From contig CAVSJO010000004.1 of the NCBI GenBank assembly GCA_963728445.1, positions 248,001 through 312,000 of the forward strand: DNA of 64,000 nt, in the 5' to 3' direction. The notes under the pieces are model-generated. The model searched no databases. It worked only from the letters and a program-made list of their open reading frames with translations, and was not told the DNA's origin. The position numbers were made by a program, and so were the translations under genes. Shown piece by piece: positions 8,002 to 16,819 of the stretch; the first letter of the stretch is position 1, and every line of letters begins with the position of its first letter. This DNA is from CAVSJO01 sp963728445. GTDB lineage: Bacteria > Gemmatimonadota > Gemmatimonadetes > Longimicrobiales > RSA9.

Positions 8002-8805
8002 TCAGGCGCCGGCGTCGAGCGCCTGCCGAAGCGAGGCGACGAACGCGACCGCAGCGTCCTCTCCGGCCTCGTCGAGCCGGCGCACGAGGGCGCTGCCGAC
8101 CACTACCCCGTCCGCAACCCGTCCCACCGCCGCCGCCTGCTCGGGCGTCGCGATGCCGAACCCGACGGCGACGGGCACGGACGCGGCGTCCCGCAGCACG
8201 GCAACCTCTGCGGACAGGGCATCCCGGAGGCGCGTCTCGCCACCGGTCACGCCGGTGCGGGAGATGTAGTAGACGAAACCCTGTGAGCGGGCGGCCACGG
8301 CGGCGGCACGACCGGGCGGCGTCGTCGGCGCGATGAGGCGGACGAGCGCCAGGTCGGAGTCCTCGAGCTTCGACTCGAGCCCGGGGTCGCTCCCCAGCGG
8401 GAGGTCCGTGAGCAGGACGCCGTCCGCGCCCGCGCCGAGAGCATCGGCGATGAACGCATCGACGCCGTGGGCGAGGACCGGGTTGAGGTAGCTGAAGACG
8501 ACCACGGGCGTGTCGCGCCGACGTCGGAACTCCCGCAGCGCGTCGAGCGCCTGCTCGAGCGATCCCCCGGCCTCGAGGGCGCGCTGGGACGCACGCTGGA
8601 TGACGGGCCCGTCGGCCAGGGGGTCGCTGAAGGGGACGCCGAGCTCGATGACGTCCGCGCCCGCGTCGGCCAGACCGGCCATGAGCCGCGCGGTCGCGTC
8701 CGGGGATGGGAAACCGGACGTCAGATAGGGAACGAGGATGCAGCGCCCGCCGTCCCGCAGCTCGACCAGCCGGCGGGACAGTCCCGCGTCAGGCAAAGTA
8801 GTCAC
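8002..8805 (-). CDS. trpA: Tryptophan synthase alpha chain
   Basis: Cleaves indole-3-glycerol phosphate to indole and glyceraldehyde 3-phosphate, passing indole to TrpB. 267 residues. Seen: ILVPYLTSGFP, VIELGVPFSDPLADGPVIQ (catalytic Glu), GVLLTDLPL (catalytic Asp) and VYYISRTGVTG with GFGIATPEQ (phosphate site). The start GTG at 8805 lies 17 bases inside the end of the HD-GYP gene, so trpA is coupled to it rather than to trpB, which is 3.2 kb upstream. The N-terminus (MTTLPDAGLSRRLVELRDGG) is of normal length. Confidence 0.96.
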   Translation of the reverse strand: MTTLPDAGLSRRLVELRDGGRCILVPYLTSGFPSPDATARLMAGLADAGADVIELGVPFSDPLADGPVIQRASQRALEAGGSLEQALDALREFRRRRDTPVVVFSYLNPVLAHGVDAFIADALGAGADGVLLTDLPLGSDPGLESKLEDSDLALVRLIAPTTPPGRAAAVAARSQGFVYYISRTGVTGGETRLRDALSAEVAVLRDAASVPVAVGFGIATPEQAAAVGRVADGVVVGSALVRRLDEAGEDAAVAFVASLRQALDAGA

Positions 8806-10255
8806 CGACTCGAATCCCGTATTTGTCAGGGTCTGTCGTCTTGATGATGGTGCGGCCGGGCTCGCCGGTGCGCGGATCGATCATGGAGAGGTCGACGGGC
8901 CGGGGCTCCGGGAGGGGGCGGCCCATGGAGTCGGAAATGATCTTCACGACCGGCTGATGCGTCCGGCCCGGCAGCGGGTTCGCCGAGACGACGACGGCGA
9001 GCTCGTGGGTGTCGAGGATCACGAGGGTGCCGACCGGGAAGATGCCCGTGACGTTGATCAGGGCCTTCACGAGCAGCGGGTCGTAGCCGCGGCGCGGATT
9101 GTCGCGCATCTCCTGGAGCACGAGCTCGGGCCGGGGCGGCGTGTGCTGGTAGACGCGTCGGGCCGTGCCGGCCTCGAAGCCGTCGGCGACGGCGACGATG
9201 CGGCTGAACAGCGTCGGCGTGCGAGGACGCTCGTTCCGAGGGTAGCCCGTGAGATCGATCTTCATGTGGTGCTCGTACGCCATGAGCATCGAGCGCCAGG
9301 GCGCTTCGCCGAAGCCGTGCATGGAGAAGAGGGCGAGCAGGCCTTCGGTGGGATGGCGCTGGATGCGCTGCCATTCGTCCTCGGTCAGCTTGCCCGACTT
9401 CTTGATCACGTCGGAGCCGACGCGCTGCTTGCCGACGTCGTGGAACAGTGCGCCGACCCCGAGCTCGTAGAGCTGGAGCTTCGTCAGCCCGAGCTTCTGA
9501 CCGATGATGACGCTGAAGATGCACACGTTCACCGAGTGCGTGAACGTGTACTCGTCGAAGTCCCGCAGCGTGCTCATGCCGAGCATCATCTGCTCGTTGC
9601 TGAGCACCTGATCGACGATGGCCTGGACGGCCCGCTTGACGCGCCGCACGTTGACGGCCTTGCCCAGCCGGGTATCCGTCATGACCTGGCGGGCGACCTC
9701 GACCGACTGGGCGTAGGTTCGCTTGGCCGCTTCCTTCTGCACGCTCTCGGACGGCGCGTCGTCGTCCTCGGCCGCGGCCCGCTCCGTGCCCACGCGGATG
9801 TGGCGGACCGGCGAATCCTCCAGGCGGCGCACGAGACGGGCGTAGGGGGATTCCTCCTCGTCCTCGACCTCGTCCTCGCGCAGCAGGAGCGCGAGAAACG
9901 ACGCCCACTCCGCGCTCGCGACGCCGTCCTCCACCTCGATCTCCCCGACGCCGTTGCGGGACAGCAGGCGGATCACGTACGAGATGGCGCCGTAGCTGGA
10001 GAGATCCAGGCGCAGCCGCGCGTCGTTCAGGAAGACGAAATCGTCGGCGATGCGCAGCGAGATCGCGCCCTCGTCTCCGAGCACGCGGCGCGCGCTCCGG
10101 TCGAGCTCCGCCAGCGCCTTCTGAACCGTCTCGTTGCCCATCGGATACAGGCGCAGCGACTGGGCGGTGGCGTACAGGGACAGCAGCAGCGCGCGTCCCT
10201 GCGCCTGGAGCTGGCTGCCCGCCCCGCCATGGTTCGTCTTCGGGGCCGGGCTCAT
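8789..10255 (-). CDS. HD-GYP domain protein (possible cyclic-di-GMP phosphodiesterase)
   Basis: 488 residues. The N-terminal 200 residues lack a known domain and include an acidic stretch near residue 130. The HD-GYP domain then shows H240 (FTHSVNV), H272-D273 with HDVGK, H301 (HPTEG), H329-H330 (YEHHMKIDLTGYP) and D358 (VAVAD). All the expected metal ligands and the TGYP signature are therefore present, although the usual HHE is HHM and the first Gly of GxGYP is Leu. ATG at 10255 overlaps the HEAT-protein stop by 4 bases (ATGA); the longer open frame upstream is a shadow of that gene. The C-terminal 90 residues form a beta-rich tail. Cyclic-di-GMP hydrolysis is inferred from the family. Confidence 0.8.
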   Translation of the reverse strand: MSPAPKTNHGGAGSQLQAQGRALLLSLYATAQSLRLYPMGNETVQKALAELDRSARRVLGDEGAISLRIADDFVFLNDARLRLDLSSYGAISYVIRLLSRNGVGEIEVEDGVASAEWASFLALLLREDEVEDEEESPYARLVRRLEDSPVRHIRVGTERAAAEDDDAPSESVQKEAAKRTYAQSVEVARQVMTDTRLGKAVNVRRVKRAVQAIVDQVLSNEQMMLGMSTLRDFDEYTFTHSVNVCIFSVIIGQKLGLTKLQLYELGVGALFHDVGKQRVGSDVIKKSGKLTEDEWQRIQRHPTEGLLALFSMHGFGEAPWRSMLMAYEHHMKIDLTGYPRNERPRTPTLFSRIVAVADGFEAGTARRVYQHTPPRPELVLQEMRDNPRRGYDPLLVKALINVTGIFPVGTLVILDTHELAVVVSANPLPGRTHQPVVKIISDSMGRPLPEPRPVDLSMIDPRTGEPGRTIIKTTDPDKYGIRVGDYFA

Positions 10256-11991
10256 GGCTTCGCCTCCTGACGGAGCGCGCCCTGCACCGCGTTTCGCACC
10301 AGAGCGTCCCGGTCGTCCGCCGCCCTGCGGAGCGATTCCGCCGCGGCAGGAGTCCCGACGATCCCGAGCCCCCGGGCCGCGCAGGCCCGGATTTCCGGCG
10401 GCTGCCGCCCACCGAGCAGCGAGCGACCGTTCAGCAGCCGGTCGAGCAGCTCGATGCCGTTGGCCCCCGCCACGGCGGCGTAGCCTTCGAAGAACGCGAT
10501 CTTCTCCGTCAGGTCGGCCTCGCGGAGCGCCTTGCCGTCCACGAGCGCCTCGAAGGTGGCCCGTGCGGGTCCATAGCGCATCACGCCGAGCCCCCGGGCC
10601 GCCGCGATGCGCACGTCCCGATCGCCGTCCTCGAGAGCGCGGCGCAGGGGCTCGAAGGCGCGGGAGGTGCGCAGGGCGACGAGGGCGTCCACTGCCGCGA
10701 GGCGGACGGCCGCCTCCGGTCGCATCGTCAGCATGGTGAGGCCGGGGATCGCCCCATCCAGGCGCAGCGTGCCTGCCAGGCGCGCCGCGCCGGCCGCCAC
10801 CACCGAATCCTCCTCCTCCAGGAGGCGGATGACCTCGCCGGCGTTCTCGCGGGCCAGTCCCTCGATGGCCCCTCTCAGGCGGTCCCGCAGCGCGGGCATC
10901 GACGTCAGCTCGGTGGCCCGGACCAGGGTCGGAATGGCCCGCGGACGGAGGTAGTTCAGGAAGATGCCCAGCTCCCTCGCCCCCGGATCGATCACGCCGT
11001 CCTCGATGGAGCGGACGAGCTGGTCGAGGATCTCCGGCTGGCTCAGCTCCTCGAGCACGCGATCGGCGTGGCCCGCGAGGTCGTCGCCCAGCACGTCGCC
11101 CTGGCGCAGCATCGTCTGCAGCTCGAGGATGACGTTCGACGCGGACTCGAGGTCGCCCCGGGAGAGCAGGAGCGGCAGCACCTGCTGGAGGATGTCCAGG
11201 ATCTCGTCCTGCTGCTCCGGAAGCGGGTCCTCGAGCCTGTCGAAGAGGGCGTTCATCACGTCCTGCTTCACGTCCCGCTCCCACTCCCGCTTCAGCTCCT
11301 CCTGGATGTTCCGGAGCTCGGACGGATCGAGGAAGAAGAGGGTCTCCTCGAAGTCGTCGCGGCTGATGCCGATCACGCCCGTCGGCGGGGGCGGGGCGTC
11401 CTGTCCGGCCGCCGGCGCGGGCGCGATCTCGGCGAGCTCCTCCTCGACGGCGGCGGCGGGGACGCCTTCCACCATGCCCGGCCCTCCCTCGGGCAGGGCG
11501 ACCGTCTCCGCGAGCTGGTCGATGTAGCCGGCGCGCAGGGAGGCCAGGTCCGCCTCCCAGAGGAGCGTGATGAGGTCGTCGCCGTACTCGTCCACGAAGC
11601 GGGACTTGTGGACCACCTCGAGGAAGTCGACGACTTCGTCCTCGAACCCGGGCGTGAAGGTCAGATAGCGGATGCCGTCCTTGAAGAAGAGGAACGGCAG
11701 ACTGTCCCGCCCCTCGCCGACGGCGAACGTCCGGCCGGCCCAGTCGAAGCCGTATTCGCCGACCCGCAGCTCGAGGGCGTCGAGGTCCGCCCAGAGGGAG
11801 ACGAAGCTCTCCCGCGCGGCCGAGACGAACTTCTGATAGACCGGATTGGAGGCGTTGTAGATCTGGTGGGCGCGGACGCACTTGCCCAGGAGGCTGAGGA
11901 GCCCCCCGACACGCTCAGGGTCCACCGGAGGCGGCCCGGACTCGTCCGGGTCGCCGACCGTCTCTGTGACGACGTCTTCGCTGCCGCTCAC
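10252..11991 (-). CDS. HEAT-repeat protein paired with the HD-GYP gene
   Basis: 579 residues with no signal peptide. The first 200 residues contain GRTFAVGEGRDSLPFLFFKD and GIRYLTFTPGFEDEV, which suggest a globular domain of unknown type. A proline/alanine linker lies around 200. From about 230 the protein is almost all helix. The C-terminal 220 residues are clear HEAT-like units: IRLLEEEDSVVAAGAARLAG, AVRLAAVDALVALR, DVRIAAARGLGVM, EIRACAARGLGIVG and LVRNAVQGALR. It probably acts as a scaffold for the HD-GYP partner, with which it overlaps by 4 bases. The start GTG at 11991 follows GGGAG, 16 bases after the trpB stop. Confidence 0.7.
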   Translation of the reverse strand: MSGSEDVVTETVGDPDESGPPPVDPERVGGLLSLLGKCVRAHQIYNASNPVYQKFVSAARESFVSLWADLDALELRVGEYGFDWAGRTFAVGEGRDSLPFLFFKDGIRYLTFTPGFEDEVVDFLEVVHKSRFVDEYGDDLITLLWEADLASLRAGYIDQLAETVALPEGGPGMVEGVPAAAVEEELAEIAPAPAAGQDAPPPPTGVIGISRDDFEETLFFLDPSELRNIQEELKREWERDVKQDVMNALFDRLEDPLPEQQDEILDILQQVLPLLLSRGDLESASNVILELQTMLRQGDVLGDDLAGHADRVLEELSQPEILDQLVRSIEDGVIDPGARELGIFLNYLRPRAIPTLVRATELTSMPALRDRLRGAIEGLARENAGEVIRLLEEEDSVVAAGAARLAGTLRLDGAIPGLTMLTMRPEAAVRLAAVDALVALRTSRAFEPLRRALEDGDRDVRIAAARGLGVMRYGPARATFEALVDGKALREADLTEKIAFFEGYAAVAGANGIELLDRLLNGRSLLGGRQPPEIRACAARGLGIVGTPAAAESLRRAADDRDALVRNAVQGALRQEAKP

Positions 11992-12007
11992 GTGTCTCCC
12001 GTCGCTG

Positions 12008-13216
12008 TCAGCCGTCGACCGGGGCTTCGCCGGTGCGCTCGGCCACCTGCGCCACGTCCTTGTCGCCGCGCCCGCTCAGGCAGAGCACGACCGGGCCGGC
12101 GTCGGCCCACCGTCCGCCCTCCCGGAGGAGCCAGGCCACGGCGTGGGCGCTCTCGAGGGCGGGGATGATGCCCTCCAGCCGGGACAGCCGCTCGAAGGCG
12201 GCCAGCGCCTCCTCGTCCGTAACGGACACGTAGCGCGCCCGACCGCTGTCCCGCAGGTGGGAATGCTCCGGTCCGACGCCGGGGTAGTCGAGGCCCGCGG
12301 AGACCGAATGCGCCGGCGCCACCTGGCCGTGCTCGTCCTGGAGGAGGTAGCTCAGCGAGCCGTGCAGCACGCCGGGCCGCCCCGCGGTCAGTGGCGCCGA
12401 ATGTCGACCGCTCGCGAGCCCCTCGCCCGCGGCCTCCACGCCCACGAGCTCGACCCCGGGCTCCGGCACGAATTCGTGGAAGATGCCCATCGCGTTGGAG
12501 CCGCCGCCGACGCAGGCCACGACAGCAGCGGGCAGGCGCCCTTCCTTCTCCTCGAGCTGCGCCCGCGTCTCGCGCCCGATGACCGACTGGAAGTCGCGGA
12601 CCATGCGGGGATACGGGTCCGGCCCCACGACCGAGCCGATAATGTAATGAGTGTCCTCGACGTTCGTAACCCAATCCCGGATCGCCTCGTTGGTGGCGTC
12701 CTTGAGCGTTCGGGTGCCGCTCGTGACCGTCCGCACCTCCGCCCCCATGAGGCGCATCCGGTAGACGTTGAGGGCCTGTCGGCGGACGTCCTCCTCCCCC
12801 ATGTACACCACGCAGTCGAGGCCGAACAGGGCACACACCGTCGCCGTGGCGACGCCGTGTTGACCGGCACCCGTCTCGGCGATGATGCGGCGCTTGCCCA
12901 TCCGCCGGGCCAGCAGGACCTGCCCGAGCGTATTGTTGATCTTGTGGGCGCCCGTGTGGTTCAGGTCCTCCCTCTTCAGGTAGACGCGCACGCCGCCCGC
13001 CGCGTCACCGAGGCGGTCCGCCCGGTAGAGCGGCGTCGGCCGACCGACGTAGTCCGCCCAAAGCGCGTCCAGCTCTGCCGCGAACTCCGCATCGCCCTGC
13101 GCCTGCGCGTACGCTTCCGTCAGCTCGTCCAGCGCCGCGATCAGCGTCTCGGGCACGTAGCGGCCCCCGAACGCACCGAAGCGGCCGACCTGCGCCGCCG
13201 CTGCTTCACTCGACAT
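12008..13216 (-). CDS. trpB: Tryptophan synthase beta chain
   Basis: PLP enzyme that condenses indole and serine to tryptophan. 402 residues from ATG at 13216. Seen: GAFGGRYVPETL, KREDLNHTGAHKINNTLGQV (PLP lysine), AETGAGQHGVATA, GGGSNAMG (PLP phosphate) and HSVSAGLDYPGVGPEH. A GTG at 13231 would add five residues, but AAAGGA falls 7 bases before the ATG and so sets it as the start. It overlaps trpF by 11 bases. Unusually it is not followed by trpA; two signalling genes intervene. Confidence 0.96.
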   Translation of the reverse strand: MSSEAAAAQVGRFGAFGGRYVPETLIAALDELTEAYAQAQGDAEFAAELDALWADYVGRPTPLYRADRLGDAAGGVRVYLKREDLNHTGAHKINNTLGQVLLARRMGKRRIIAETGAGQHGVATATVCALFGLDCVVYMGEEDVRRQALNVYRMRLMGAEVRTVTSGTRTLKDATNEAIRDWVTNVEDTHYIIGSVVGPDPYPRMVRDFQSVIGRETRAQLEEKEGRLPAAVVACVGGGSNAMGIFHEFVPEPGVELVGVEAAGEGLASGRHSAPLTAGRPGVLHGSLSYLLQDEHGQVAPAHSVSAGLDYPGVGPEHSHLRDSGRARYVSVTDEEALAAFERLSRLEGIIPALESAHAVAWLLREGGRWADAGPVVLCLSGRGDKDVAQVAERTGEAPVDG

Positions 13217-13910
13217 TCCGATTCCTTTCACGCGCCGCCCCGCGGCGCTCTTCGTTGCCGTTCTCCCCCATCTGCATCGCCCTGGCGGCGGCCACGAACG
13301 CGCGCACCGCGTCCGCGGACTTCCGGCCCACGGACGCCTCGACGCCCGAGCTCACGTCCACGCCGTCCGGCTCGAGCGTCCGGATCGCCCGGGCCACGTT
13401 GCCGGCGTCCAGACCGCCGGCGACGAAGATCCGCGGACGCCGCCCGGGCCCGGTGAGGACGCGGGCAACGTCGCCCCAGTCGAAACGCACGCCCGTTCCG
13501 CCCTGCCCACCCGCGCTCCACGTGTCCAGAAGGAGCGCATCGGCGACGGCTCCGTACGCCGCCACCGCCTCGGGAACGTCCGCGGCCTCCCGCACCCGCA
13601 GCACCTTCCAGAGCTCCGGGCCGCCGGGCCGGCGCAGAGCCTCCAGCGCCGACGGCGACTCGCCGCCGTGTAGCTGGAGGACGTCCAGTGCGAGGCGCTC
13701 GGCGAGCGCCAGCATCCGCTCCGGCGGCTCGTCCACGACCACGCCCGCGCGGCGGACGCCGGGCGCCCCCGCCCAGATGCGCGCCGCCGCGTCCGCGTCC
13801 TGCCGCCGCGGCCCCACCGCGGACAGGATCACGCCCACGTAGTCGGCCCCTGCCTCGGCGGCCACGGCCGCATCCTCCGGGCGGCACACGCCGCAGATCT
13901 TCACCAGCAC
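13206..13910 (-). CDS. trpF: Phosphoribosylanthranilate isomerase
   Basis: Amadori rearrangement of phosphoribosylanthranilate to CdRP. 234 residues, (beta/alpha)8. Motifs: VKICGVCRPEDA (catalytic cysteine), VLQLHGGES, ALLLDTWSAGGQGGTGVRFDW (catalytic Asp and phosphate loop), FVAGGLDAGNV and GVDVSSGVEASVGRKS. The start is GTG at 13910, 15 bases after trpC. The C-terminal tail after residue 210 is Arg-rich, and its end overlaps trpB. Confidence 0.95.
   Translation of the reverse strand: MLVKICGVCRPEDAAVAAEAGADYVGVILSAVGPRRQDADAAARIWAGAPGVRRAGVVVDEPPERMLALAERLALDVLQLHGGESPSALEALRRPGGPELWKVLRVREAADVPEAVAAYGAVADALLLDTWSAGGQGGTGVRFDWGDVARVLTGPGRRPRIFVAGGLDAGNVARAIRTLEPDGVDVSSGVEASVGRKSADAVRAFVAAARAMQMGENGNEERRGAARERNRNVE
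13223..13228 (-). promoter_or_regulatory. Ribosome-binding site deciding the trpB start
   Basis: AAAGGA lies 6-7 bases before ATG 13216, and within the codons that would be used if the upstream GTG 13231 were the start. It favours the shorter TrpB. Confidence 0.6.
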
Positions 13911-13925
13911 GCCGACGCCTCCACC

Positions 13926-14714
13926 TCAGCGCCCGGCCCGCGCCCGGCGCGGCACCGACGCCAGCTCCGACGCCGCACCGCCCCGCATCAGCGACTCGCC
14001 CACCAGCACCGCGTCCGTCCCTCCCTCCACCAGCCGCGCGACATCCGCCGCCGTGCGGATCCCGCTCTCCGCCACGAGCACGGCGTCCGCCGGCACCGAC
14101 GGCGCCAGCTCCAGCGTCCGGGACAGGTCCGTCTCGAACGTCGACAGGTCCCGGTTGTTGACGCCGATCACCGTCGCCCCCGCCGACAGCGCCACGTCCA
14201 GCTCACCGGCCCCGTGGACCTCGACCAGCGCCGCAAGCCCCACGGCCCCGCACGCCGCGAGCAGGTCCCGCAGCCGCGCCGGCTCCAGAACGCGCACGAT
14301 CAGCAGCGCGGCATCCGCACCCGCCGCCCGGGCCTCCCACAGCTGCGCCTCCTCCACCACGAAATCCTTCCGGAGCAGCGGCAGGTCCACCGCGTCCCGC
14401 GCCCGCACGAGGTCGTCCAGCGAGCCGCCGAACCACCGTCCGTCCGTGAGCACGCTCATCGCCGCCGCGCCCGCCCCTTCGTAGGCCCGCGCGACGTCGC
14501 CGGGATCGGCTCCCTCGCCGATCCACCCGGCCGAGGGCGAGCGCCGCTTGAACTCCGCGATCACCCCTGCGCACGGGCCGGCACGCAGCGCCGCCGCGAA
14601 GTCCCGCGGCGGCGAAGCGGCCTCCGCCGCCCTTCGCAGCTCGGCCGCGCGCGGACGCAGCGCCGCCGCCTCCGCGCGCTTCCCTTCCATGATGCGATCG
14701 AGGATGGACGACAT
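13926..14714 (-). CDS. trpC: Indole-3-glycerol phosphate synthase
   Basis: Ring closure and decarboxylation of CdRP. 262 residues from ATG 14714, giving MSSILDRIMEGKRAEAAAL, the standard family N-terminus. Catalytic residues appear in VIAEFKRRSPSAGWI (Lys and Glu), LLRKDFVVEEAQLWEA (Lys), ALVEVHGAGEL (Glu), VIGVNNRDLSTFETD (Asn) and VAESGIRT. A second in-frame ATG at 14735 would add MDRSARV; AAGG lies about 10 bases before it. The gene is first in the operon and divergent from lexA. One of the LexA-like boxes covers the 14735 codon. Confidence 0.95.
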   Translation of the reverse strand: MSSILDRIMEGKRAEAAALRPRAAELRRAAEAASPPRDFAAALRAGPCAGVIAEFKRRSPSAGWIGEGADPGDVARAYEGAGAAAMSVLTDGRWFGGSLDDLVRARDAVDLPLLRKDFVVEEAQLWEARAAGADAALLIVRVLEPARLRDLLAACGAVGLAALVEVHGAGELDVALSAGATVIGVNNRDLSTFETDLSRTLELAPSVPADAVLVAESGIRTAADVARLVEGGTDAVLVGESLMRGGAASELASVPRRARAGR

Positions 14715-14724
14715 GACTCTTGCG

Positions 14725-14739
14725 CTTCGGTCCATGTTC
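14725..14739. promoter_or_regulatory. Degenerate LexA-like box CTTC-N7-GTTC
   Basis: CTTC (14725-14728) and GTTC (14736-14739) form a direct repeat with an 11-base period. The 16-mer TTCGGTCCATGTTCGG differs at 2 positions from the one 27 bases to the right. It overlaps the alternative trpC ATG. Confidence 0.4.
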
Positions 14740-14751
14740 GGGATACCTTGG

Positions 14752-14766
14752 GTTCGGTGCCTGTTC
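14752..14766. promoter_or_regulatory. LexA box GTTC-N7-GTTC upstream of lexA
   Basis: GTTCGGTGCCTGTTC matches exactly the direct-repeat LexA box known from Alphaproteobacteria (GTTC-N7-GTTC). It lies 117 bases upstream of lexA in the divergent region. Autoregulation by LexA is inferred from this position. Confidence 0.5.
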
Positions 14767-14883
14767 GGCCAGGCGGAAGATCGGCCGAAGGCCCCGTACC
14801 CGCAAGGCGGGGCGGGGCGGGCGACGGGGCGAGGCCCGGGTCGCCGGCGGGGCGTCCTACCCCAGATCCGCGAGAGAGTACCG

Positions 14884-15492
14884 ATGGCCGTCACGAAGCG
14901 TCAGAAGGAGATCCTGGACTACCTCGAGAGCTACCTCGGGGAGCACGGCTACGCGCCGAGCTACGAGGAGATCGCCGAGCACTTCGGCTTCTCGTCGCTG
15001 GCGACGGTGCACGAGCACCTGGAGAACCTGAGGCGGAAGGGCTACATCCGAAAGAACTACAACGAGAGCCGGTCCATCGAGCTGGTTCCGACGACGCTGC
15101 GGGTGGCGGCGCTGGAGCTGCCGCTGCTGGGGCGGGTGGCGGCCGGCGTGCCGATCGAGGCGGTGCGGGACCAGGAGACGGTGGCGGTTCCGGAGGACAT
15201 GGTCCGGCGAGGCGGAGAGAACTACGTGCTGCGCGTGGCCGGCGACTCGATGATCGACGAGCAGATCCGGGACGGGGACTACATCATCGTCAACTCCCGA
15301 CAGACGGCGACGAACGGGGAGATGGTGGTGGCCCTCGTGGACGGGGACTCGGCGACGGTGAAGAAGTTCTACAGGGAGCGCGACGGCCGCGTGCGGCTGC
15401 AGCCGGCGAACCCGACGATGGGGCCGATGTTCTATCGCGGCGACCGGGTACGGATCCAGGGCATCGTGGTCGGCGTGATCCGGAAGTACTGA
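14884..15492 (+). CDS. lexA: SOS repressor LexA
   Basis: 202 residues. A winged helix-turn-helix occupies about 1-65 (TKRQKEILDYLESYLGEHGY, then FSSLATVHEHLENLRRKGYI). The self-cleavage site is A87-G88 in GRVAAGVP. The protease dyad is S122 in VAGDSMID and K160 in SATVKKFY, so it is a full S24-type LexA able to undergo RecA-stimulated autocleavage. The ATG at 14884 follows GAGAGAG; the longer frame upstream has no family similarity. It is divergent from trpC across a region holding two LexA-like direct repeats. Confidence 0.96.
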   Translation: MAVTKRQKEILDYLESYLGEHGYAPSYEEIAEHFGFSSLATVHEHLENLRRKGYIRKNYNESRSIELVPTTLRVAALELPLLGRVAAGVPIEAVRDQETVAVPEDMVRRGGENYVLRVAGDSMIDEQIRDGDYIIVNSRQTATNGEMVVALVDGDSATVKKFYRERDGRVRLQPANPTMGPMFYRGDRVRIQGIVVGVIRKY

Positions 15493-15718
15493 GCGAAGGA
15501 CGAACTCGAGCGTGGGGGGCGGAATGACGAGGAAGCGGCGGGAGGCGTTCGCGGTGGGTCGTCGGACGGCGCGGGCGACGGCGGTGGTGCTGGTCGAGCG
15601 GAAGCCGGCGACGGTGATTGGACCGTTCACCCTGCGGGCAGTGGTATCGTCCAACTGAAGCGAGCGGGGCGACGTCGCCGCGGCCGGCCCCGCGCGCGAC
15701 GAACGCCTGCGGCCGGTC
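15493..15718. other. Intergenic region between convergent lexA and trpD
   Basis: No recognisable gene. A 44-codon frame from ATG 15524 to TGA 15658 (MTRKRREAFAVGRRTARATA onward) is Arg-rich, lacks family similarity and has codon use like random GC-rich sequence, so it is not called. No clear terminator with a T run was seen. Confidence 0.4.
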
Positions 15719-16819
15719 TCAGCGCGGGGCGAGTCGTGTGGAAGCGGAGCGGAGGCGCTCGAGGGTATCGAGGGCGGCTCCGCTTCGAAGGATCTCACGG
15801 GCACGCTCCACCCCTTCCTCGATGGACCCGCTGATGCCGGCGACGTGAAGCGCGGCGCCGGCATTGAGCTCGACGGCCGCCCGCGCGGCGGCGGGGCCCC
15901 TGCCCTCGAAGACCTCCAGGATCACCGCTGCGTTCTGCGCCGGTTCCGCGCCCGCCAGTCCGTCCACGTCCAGCCCCTCCCAGCCCAGCTCCCGGGGATC
16001 GAGCGTCCGCTCGCGGATCTCCCCTTCCCTCACCTCCAGGACACGTGTCGGGCCGACGGGGCTGAGCTCGTCCATGCCGGGTTCGCCGTGGACGACGAGG
16101 GCGTGTTCGTGGCCGAGCTCACGGAGGCCGCCGGCGACGAGGGGGAGGAGCCGCGCGTCGGACACGCCGACGACCTGGCGCCGTGCACCCGCCGGGTTCG
16201 TGAGGGGGCCCAGCAGGTTCATGATCGTAGGGATGCCGAGCTCCCGCCGCACCGGGCCGACGTGGCGCATGGCGGGGTGGAGGAGCGGGGCGAACATGAA
16301 GACGATGCCGGCGCTCTCGAGGACTTCGCCCATGGCTTCGGGCGTGAGATCGATGCGCACGCCCAGGGACTCGAGGACGTCGGCGCTTCCCGAGCGGGAG
16401 GTGAAGGACCGGTTGCCGTGCTTGGCGATCACGGCGCCCCCGGCGGCGGCGACGAGGGCGGCGGCGGTGGAGATGTTGAACGTGACGAGGGAGCCGCCGC
16501 CGGTCCCGCAGGTGTCGACGACCTCTACGCCGTCGGGGACGGGCACCGGGATCATGGCCGAGCGGAGCGCGCGGACCCCGCCGGCGACCTCGGACGGCGC
16601 CTCCCCCCGCGTGCGCAGCGCGGCGAGGAGCGCGGAGGTCTGGACGGGCGTGGCCAGCCCCGCCATCACGTCGCCGAAGGCGAGCTCCGCCTCGGTCGCG
16701 TCGAGGACGCGGCCCGCGACGAGGGCGCCGATCAGCTCGCCGAGGGTCGGCCGCTCCGGGGGGGCGTCGGCGCCGCCGCGTTCCGGCCCGCCGCTGCCGG
16801 CGCCGTGTGCGGGCGTCAC
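15719..16819 (-). CDS. trpD: Anthranilate phosphoribosyltransferase
   Basis: Transfers phosphoribose from PRPP to anthranilate. 366 residues; the first 25 are a non-conserved proline-rich extension. Motifs: VDTCGTGGGSLVTFNIST (PRPP loop), VIAKHGNRSFTSRSGSADVL (anthranilate and PRPP), FMFAPLLHPAMRHV and GPLTNPAGA. The GTG at 16819 overlaps the upstream acyl-CoA synthetase stop by 4 bases, so trpD is expressed with that gene and not with the main trp operon, which lies beyond lexA. No trpE or trpG is in the window. Confidence 0.95.
   Translation of the reverse strand: MTPAHGAGSGGPERGGADAPPERPTLGELIGALVAGRVLDATEAELAFGDVMAGLATPVQTSALLAALRTRGEAPSEVAGGVRALRSAMIPVPVPDGVEVVDTCGTGGGSLVTFNISTAAALVAAAGGAVIAKHGNRSFTSRSGSADVLESLGVRIDLTPEAMGEVLESAGIVFMFAPLLHPAMRHVGPVRRELGIPTIMNLLGPLTNPAGARRQVVGVSDARLLPLVAGGLRELGHEHALVVHGEPGMDELSPVGPTRVLEVREGEIRERTLDPRELGWEGLDVDGLAGAEPAQNAAVILEVFEGRGPAAARAAVELNAGAALHVAGISGSIEEGVERAREILRSGAALDTLERLRSASTRLAPR

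Noticed and set aside
10256..11881. N-terminal extension of the HD-GYP frame
   Set aside because: It is Arg/Gly-rich shadow sequence of the HEAT gene; ATG 10255 within ATGA is the start.
15524..15658. 44-codon plus-strand frame after lexA
   Set aside because: Arg-rich, weak ribosome-binding site and no similarity; indistinguishable from chance.
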